Source of the DNA: Siphonodentalium dalli
Taxonomy: Eukaryota; Mollusca; Scaphopoda; Gadilida; Siphonodentaliidae
NCBI GenBank assembly: GCA_032622095.1
Contig: CP136065.1
Coordinates: forward strand, 100,015,343 to 100,079,342
Direction of reading: 5' to 3'
DNA: 64,000 nt
Numbering within the stretch: position 1 is the stretch's first letter; each line of letters opens with the position of its first letter. Of the stretch, positions 57,596 to 64,000 are shown piece by piece. A model generated the notes under the pieces. That model had not been told where the DNA came from and made no database searches. It worked only from the letters and a program-made list of their open reading frames with translations. The translations under genes and the position numbers were made by a program.

Positions 57596-58346
57596 TCTCC
57601 TATATATTTTGAGAACTACGTATATATATAAATATATGTGTCCTCTATAGACTCTAAAACGGCTGGCTCAATTGAGCTCAAACTTCCCATCTAATGGTAA
57701 AATCCCACCGGAGTCGTCTTCGCGGCGTTTTGGAGAAGCTCTGAGCACTCATTCTCCACTCTCAGTCATCAAAATCACCGTCCTCGGCACTGCGGGGGTT
57801 AAGGCAACACGCTCTTTATATTGATCAAATTTGACGTTGTTAACCGCGTAACGCTCTTTATTGCCATCGGCGTTGCTAAACGGTCACCATATGCGTAGGA
57901 ATGCGTACGAAACTACGGATGCAAAACGCACCGGAACCTGAATGCATTTATCTTGATTAAAAAGGCAGAATTAACTCATTGGAAAACAACAAATGCGTGT
58001 CGTGTGATTCTTATGCCTGTCGTTCCTATGAACGGGGGAGATTTTCATCGAATCATACCTCTTTTAGGGACGGGTACCATAATTTCTCTTGATTAAAAAG
58101 GCAGAATTAACTCATTGAAAAACAAAAAATGCGTGTTGTGTGATTCTTATGTCTGTCGTTCTTAGGGAGGGGGGGGGGGAGAATTTCATCGGGTCAGTTT
58201 GACGGGTACCATCATTTCTCTTGACCTTAAAAATGATCAATTCAAGGTCAAATCGGGTCAAATTGAAAAAAAAAATTTAAATTAATGAAAAAAAAAATGT
58301 TTCTGACGATTGCCGCTAACGGGCGGGTGGCGAGCTAACCTGCTAG
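57596..58346 (+). mobile_element. Non-autonomous Helitron, tandem copy 2
   Basis: Begins TCTCCTATATATTTTGAG directly after the CTAG of copy 1 and ends GGCGAGCTAACCTG, CTAG (58343-58346) and T. The direct head-to-tail join with no intervening DNA is typical of tandem Helitron arrays. Confidence 0.62.
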
Positions 58347-58372
58347 TCTATACTATATATTTTGAGACTTCC

Positions 58373-58441
<69 letters not shown>
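58347..58441. repeat. TA microsatellite between inverted Helitrons
   Basis: After TCTATACTATATATTTTGAG there are two long TA runs separated by AGCTATAT. It forms the spacer between divergent 3' ends. Confidence 0.75.
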
Positions 58442-58445
<4 letters not shown>

Positions 58446-59295
58446 CAGGTTAGCCCGCCACTGGCGGCATTCGTCCCATGGCTTTGTTACAGAAACATGA
58501 CATGTTTTTAATTTAACCAAATTTCAAGTCGATTGCGAGATCTGGTCTGCGCATGCGCGAAGCTTGCGTCGCACGAGCTCGGCGACCCGATAAAATTCGT
58601 ACCCGGGGCAAGATACATTCACATACCAAATTTCAAGTCGATAGCTCCACCCGTTTCCGAGATCTCGTCTGCGCATGCGCAAAGCTGGCGTCGCACGGGC
58701 TCGGCGATCCGATAAAATTTGTATCCGGGGCAAGATACATTCACATAGCAAATTTCAAGTCGATAGCTCCACCCGTTTCCGAGATAACGCATTCTTTGTT
58801 TTTCAATGAGTTAATTCATGGTACCCGTCCTCCCCGTCCTAAACTTCAGAGCGGACAGTCAATTAATCCCGTCGTGAAATCCCTCTGCATAATATTTCGA
58901 GCTCTTAGATCAATTCTGCCTTTTTAGTCGAGATAATTGCATTTCGTCCGCATCCGTATTTCGGACGCATGGGGACAGTCGTTTAGCCACGTCCATTGGA
59001 ATCCGCATCCGTATTTCTGACGCATGGGGTCAGTCGTTTAGCCACGTCCATTGCAATAAAGAGCGTTGATTGTTAACGCCTCCGTATAAGGTAAATATAA
59101 AGATCGTTGATGTCTTAACCCACGCCGTGCCTTTGCGGTGATTTGGGAGTGGATAAAGGGTGCTCTGAGCTTCCCCAAAACGCGACCACGGCCGTGTCGG
59201 TGTGATTTTACACTTACATACGAAATTTGAGCTCAATCTGTACACGCGTTTTGGATTCCATGAAGTACACATATACACATATACACACACATATA
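58442..59295 (-). mobile_element. Non-autonomous Helitron, minus orientation
   Basis: On the minus strand it ends GCCAGTGGCGGGCTAACCTG then CTAA and T (58442-58445). It contains inverted units of the 128-bp subtype (58505-58785). Its 5' half (GAGCTCAAATTTCGTATG, AAGCTCAGAGCACC, inverted AACGCTCTTTATT) matches 62640-63060. The exact 5' end is uncertain. Confidence 0.55.
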
Positions 59296-59315
59296 TCTAT
59301 ATCTATATTTGCGAG

Positions 59316-59346
<31 letters not shown>

Positions 59347-62300
59347 GTTCTATAGACATTCACAGGGAACCATCTAGATGGCACCAAAGTGGTCTAACAG
59401 GGGTAACTTTTTACGAGAAAGATAATGGTGCGGGTTAGAATTTTCTAAAGTGACGCCGTTGTTGTCCGTGGCAGAAAAGGGGGAGGGGCAGAATATTTTT
59501 TTGTCGCCGATTGCCACCAAACTTATATATAATAATCCCCATGATATTACGAATATAATGGTGTGGTTTAAATACGTCAAACATGGCGCCGTTTGAGTCA
59601 GGAATGCACGAAAGGGGAGAGGGGCACCAAAATTGATAAAAATAATTTTAGCGCCGATTTCCACCAAATTGATACACATTCTTCTCCATGATACAAAGAA
59701 TCTAATTGTTTGATTTAAAGGCGCCAAATTGTTGTCGTTTGAGAGATTGGGGGGTGGGCACTAAATTTGATAAGAATTGGTTTAGTCGCCGATTGCCACC
59801 AAACTTATACAAAATCATCCACATGGTATGAGGAGTCTAATGGTGTGGCTGAAAGCTGCCAAAAGTGGCGTTCGAGTCAGGGGTGCACTGAACGGGAGAG
59901 GAGCACCAAATTTATATTGTGCATTTTTAGCGCCAATTTCCACCAAATTGATACATCTTCTTATCCATGATACGAGGAATATAATCGTGTGATTTATTGG
60001 CGCTGTTTGTTTGAGAGATGGTATAGGGGTGGGGTAGGCAATATATTTGATAAAAAAATGGTTTAGTCGCCTATTAGCACCGAACTTATAAATAATCATC
60101 TCCATGATATATCTTGCGTCTAATTGTGTGGTTTAAAGATGTCAAAAGTGGGGCCATTCGAGTCAGGGGTGCACATAGGGTGAGAGAGACACAAACATTT
60201 ATAAACATTATGTTTAGCGCCGATTTCCACCAGATTGATACATTTTCTTCTTCGGATACGAGGATTCTAATCGTGTGGTTTAAATACGCCTAATTATATA
60301 ATTATTAAAACAACTAAATGGTTGAGATAATCCATGGCTTCCGATTATTGGAAACTAATTATTCATAATTCCTTCAAAGTTTCATGAATGAACCACCTCA
60401 GAATTCCGTTACAACAAATATAATCCTTCAAATTATTACAACACCTATTGTTTATCACTGAATGTTTCTCATTCACCACACCAGAAAGGCCTCTAAATGC
60501 GGACCAAAAATATACTAATCGGATTAAATACACCCCCGATACTTCGCAACACGACCTTTAGTCTACATTCCAACTTAGACATAATTCAACAATGTTATCT
60601 GCTATATTCTGCATTGTATTACCACAATAAACTCTTCATGAGTGGTCCAGCCATTGTTCACACTGAATATCGAAAACAATTAACGCTGTCATAAAAAGTA
60701 CATACTGCATCAATGAGACATCCGCGAAAATACGTCCGCTAATAAATACATTCTGAAAAAAGTCTAACAGGTACGCACAATGTGAATATGTATATATTAA
60801 ATGATATTTTCCCCTTAGCTTCATTGTCAGGCAAAAAAAAACAGCCTAACGGAATACACCCTATAGAGGGCGTAATGGTTGAGCTCAATCCTCGCCATCA
60901 AAACCGCCATATTCTCAGGACTGCAAGCCTTTCAGCAATACAATATCAGGGGACATTTGTGCCTGATGTTTTCTTGCAGCTTCATGGGAATATGCCATTA
61001 GAGTGTACTGGCCTATATATTTCAGAATAATTTGTATGAAAACAAAGTCCATCTATTTTCCCATGTTCTTCTTAGTAGTGATAAAATATAGATAATCTTG
61101 ATAATTTCTCACGTTCACCTAGTGTGATTGCCTTACGTGTAAGAACAGATAAAACGGTACAATCATAACTTTAAGAGTCTTGTGTACATGTACAATGAAA
61201 AATGCGCTGTTCAAATACATGGCATACTCACGTAGTTCCCCACTTAAACATCGCGGTATTGAGTTTCATCGTCTTTCTCGCGGGTGCAGTCTGGGTTAAG
61301 AGTATATCTCAACAAGTATCTGACAACGTATACACAACACAACAACGGGCACAATAATTCGGACCTCGTTGATAGGATAGGCTATTTAATTTCCAATTTA
61401 CACATATATCATTATTGACAGTTATATTATATTAAAAATTAGAATGATTTTACATTTTTGGAATAAGTTACGCGAACAGAGCTTTATTTGCACACTTAGC
61501 TGTCATAAGGGAGTACAATCAGAATTGTTGCGAAATCTCTAAACAGATGAATTACGACCTCATGCATACTCTATTTGTTTTCATAAAACAAAACTCCCGA
61601 TTTAAACTGTCATTTGACTGTAATACAGCATTTACGATATACTCGAGTGAGTTGTAAATTGGGTTGTTGACAGTATCCGCCCCAGGCCAAGTGGTCCTGC
61701 TGTATGCTATGATTATGGTGGTCATGCTGAATTGCAATGATGAGGGTAGGGCAAACTGATGCCGTTATTTTATCTAAAGTTGTAATTTTCGCGGTGTTTT
61801 GGCTAATCCGAGCGATTTAAGAGAAGAAAAAAAATCAGTGTGTAAATGTAACATTCAAGAACATATAAAGTTTTGAAAGGCATAATAATGCATGCGAATA
61901 ACCATCTTGCTTATATTCGATTTTCAACTAATACAACCAGTACTAAAAATATTTCGCAATAACTATGTTTTTGAATGTTTGATAATCATAATGGCTTTTC
62001 CTGTATATGTTCAGATTATCAGAAAAACCGCGAAAAAGAAATTTAAAAAAAATATAACGGTACTTTTTATTAACAGCATCAGTTTGCCATAACAGCATCA
62101 TAGCAATTCAGCAGGACCCAACTGCACCATAACACATTAGTAGGACCATTTGACCATGGGTGGTATCACGTTTTTCTTCGAAATATATATTTTCTCAAAT
62201 AGAACGATTTTCCAAATTATTTTCGCGATGTATCAACCAATATGATATAGACATAATTATATATCACCGGCATATTCATATAGTGCTGGTTCATGTATAT

Positions 62301-62613
62301 AAGTGTCAGCTTTTCTACCGGAATGTTCACAGCGGATATCCAGTAAATTCTGGAACAATGAAAAAAGAAATCCGCAGTTGTAAATAAATAAATACTTCTT
62401 TATTAGTGGGACGGATTAATCGCGATAAACAGTATGACAATCGCTCCGATCCGACAAGGTGAGCCACTACTTATATTCCATGTGTAAGAATCATGTTTTG
62501 TGATGCTATTTGGATATACAATTTATGAGTATCCTCTATTCCCACCAAATATCCACAGTATGCAAATGGTTTCACCTCACTTTAACCTGGGCAACGCCGG
62601 GTAACCCTGCTAG
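59296..62613 (+). mobile_element. Non-autonomous Helitron (3.3 kb, expanded)
   Basis: The 5' end TCTATATCTATATTTGCG follows A. The 3' end is CCTGGGCAACGCCGGG, TAACCCTG, CTAG (62610-62613), then T. Both ends match 7912-9132. A CTGT microsatellite follows the 5' end. About five or six degenerate ~150-bp units (GCCGATTTCCACCAAATTGATAC) occupy 59450-60290. The middle includes unassigned AT-rich DNA and an inverted-repeat segment (61672-62165). No replicase ORF. Confidence 0.7.
61672..62165. repeat. Inverted pair of GCATCAGTTTGCC repeats
   Basis: 61672-61800 is the complement of the family whose plus-strand copies lie at 62050-62165, 36590-36855 and 37566-37785. CAAACTGATGCCGTTATTTT and its mirror ACAGCATCAGTTTGCC define the inner boundaries. 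This suggests a ~490-bp element with long inverted ends, but no TSD was found. Confidence 0.5.
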
Positions 62614-62639
62614 TATATATATATATACGTAGTTCTCAA

Positions 62640-63070
62640 AATATATATATAGATATATATGTGTGTGTGTGTGTGTGTGGGTACTTTATAGAATCGAAAA
62701 CGACTGGTTGGATCGAGCTCAAATTTCGTATATAAGGGTAAAAACCCACGGGATCGCCCACGTCGCATTTTGGACAAGCTCAGAGCACCGCTCCAGTCAC
62801 AAAAAAATGGCACCGTGGGGGTTAACACACCAACGCTCCTTATATCTTCCATATTGGGAGATGTATCAGATTAATGCTCTTTATAGTCATCGACGTATTG
62901 ATCTAAGAGGCGTAACTCTACATTGCGTCATTACAGAGACATGAGCGTGTTGTGTGATTCTTACGTACTCAGGGCTTTCTATGAACGCGGATCGGGTCAG
63001 TTTTCCGCCCTAGGTGATTTTCACCTCGAAACGGGTACCCACAAATTATATATATGTGTGCATGTGTCCT
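62640..63070 (+). mobile_element. Partial Helitron-like copy
   Basis: A GT microsatellite followed by GAATCGAAAACGACTGG, GAGCTCAAATTTCGTATA and AAGCTCAGAGCACC matches the 5' half of 58442-59295 in the opposite orientation. The later blocks match too (TTGTGTGATTCTTACG, GGGTCAGTTTTCCGCCCTAG). No hairpin plus CTAG end is present. Confidence 0.5.
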
Positions 63071-63639
63071 GTATAGACTCGAACCGATTGCGCTCACACT
63101 TGCTACCATGGGCGTAGCCAACATTTTTAAAAGGCGGGTTCGAGTATTAACTTGAGGGGCACAGGATCTGGAGCATATTTGATCATTATTTGTGTAATAT
63201 CTGCGCGTTTATCAGAGAGGTAATAAAATTTAACATTTAATTTTACTGTTTTTTTTAAAAGAACATAATTAAACACACATATTCTAGACGTTATCAAACT
63301 ATTATGGTGTCTATATCGCCTTTGTCTATAGTAAAATTAAATGTACTCATTTGAACTTGAAATTATATTATATATTTGTCTGGGATTGAACACCGATCAG
63401 GGTTCGTAATCGGTATCAGTACCGGAATCGTAACCGCGGTAAATGCGGTGCCGCTTCTCATCTGTAAGAATCGCCGGTAATCTGGATTGATTGGCAACAT
63501 ATAACCCTTTCTATACTATAAACTGATACTCAGACTCAGTTATATAAAGTATACATTGGAAATTTGGAATGAAATATTTTTCATTTGGCGGGATGTTTAG
63601 ATGATACAAACAAACCAGATACATAAAAGTGCAGCAGGA
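63071..63639. other. Unassigned sequence
   Basis: A short hAT-like phrase (ATGGGCGTAGCCAACATTTT) occurs near 63108, and CGGTATCAGTACCGGAATCG near 63411. No element could be delimited. Confidence 0.35.
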
Positions 63640-63725
63640 GCCATATTTATTGCGGGGAATGTTTTCACAAACGCTTGTTGAGCTTATTGTTTGAACATCA
63701 GGCGGAGATGGTCTCATGTTGGATT
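63640..63725 (-). repeat. Fragment similar to the Gag proline-rich repeat
   Basis: GGGAATGTTTTCACAAACGCTTGTTGAGC closely resembles the DNA encoding FNIPAQQTFANIP at 42620-42740. It hints at another degraded copy of the same retroelement. Confidence 0.35.
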
Positions 63726-64000
63726 ATTGTAATAATAATATTTTATTAATTGGATAAGGAATAAATAAACTGAAAACAACTATTAATATTTAATTGTTTT
63801 TATTTGTAATTAAACATTTCGTTGGTGTATGAACACAAATGTTTTTTAGCTTTTTGTATTGGTCAGAATATATCGAAATTGGAAATAAAAAGTCCAACGC
63901 GGGCCATTTATTTCAATGTGGCGGTGTTAGAGACTCAAATAATATGTTTTATTTGGCCTAAGTGTTTCTTATGTTTTTCTTAAGTCTTCCTACTTCTCCC
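63726..64000. other. Unassigned window end
   Basis: AT-rich and featureless by eye. Confidence 0.4.

Overview
The window is eukaryotic, AT-rich and almost entirely made of transposable elements. I found no credible host gene, tRNA, rRNA, CRISPR array or bacterial operon. The organism is most likely a marine invertebrate and plausibly a bivalve mollusc. The reasons are pearl/HINE-like elements (tandem ~150-bp cores followed by GGAC microsatellites and a 3' hairpin), many TACATGTA-type motifs, Helitrons with CTAG 3' ends, a Ngaro/DIRS-type tyrosine-recombinase retroelement and an L1/Tx1-type LINE. The species call is inference.

Region by region. Positions 1-5 kb hold a piggyBac-like palindromic MITE flanked by TTAA, a cluster of palindromic TA-flanked Tigger/mariner-like MITEs and an 81-bp palindrome with 9-bp target-site duplications (TSDs). 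Positions 5.9-7.2 kb form an inverted-repeat element, one arm of which took a further palindromic MITE. A 1.2-kb non-autonomous Helitron lies at 7.9-9.1 kb. From 9.8 to 15.2 kb there are pearl/HINE-like tandem-core elements and a hAT-like element (8-bp TSD), several nested in one another. From 15.7 to 19.0 kb there is a family with TATGGGAGGCC termini, 6-bp TSDs and arrays of the palindrome TTGCGCTTAAGCGCAA. From 19.5 to 22.2 kb there are inverted-repeat elements, one with inverted arrays of a 16-bp unit, and then a ~145-bp tandem repeat. A ~120-bp tandem array with a Helitron-like end lies at 25.1-25.8 kb.

Positions 26.7-46.0 kb are best read as one degraded minus-strand retroelement: SGNH hydrolase ORF, proline-rich AT-hook Gag, zinc-finger Gag, reverse transcriptase/RNase H, tyrosine recombinase. 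It was broken by later insertions. The largest runs from 27730 to 38270 (10.5 kb). It has 84-bp terminal inverted repeats and exact 9-bp TSDs, and it sits inside the RNase H coding sequence. It carries a ~1-kb foldback hairpin and a plus-strand L1/Tx1-like LINE, which is itself interrupted by a 493-bp TTAA-flanked MITE.

Positions 46-55 kb hold a perfect 130-bp palindrome, an inverted second hAT-like copy with its own 8-bp TSD, a minisatellite and unassigned sequence. Positions 55.5-63.1 kb are a cluster of non-autonomous Helitrons in both orientations. The autonomous coding regions seen are the tyrosine recombinase (an intact ORF) and the broken Gag, RT, SGNH and LINE ORFs. The rest look like non-autonomous passengers. 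Coordinates of repeat boundaries were read by eye; those with TSDs are firm to the base and the others are approximate.
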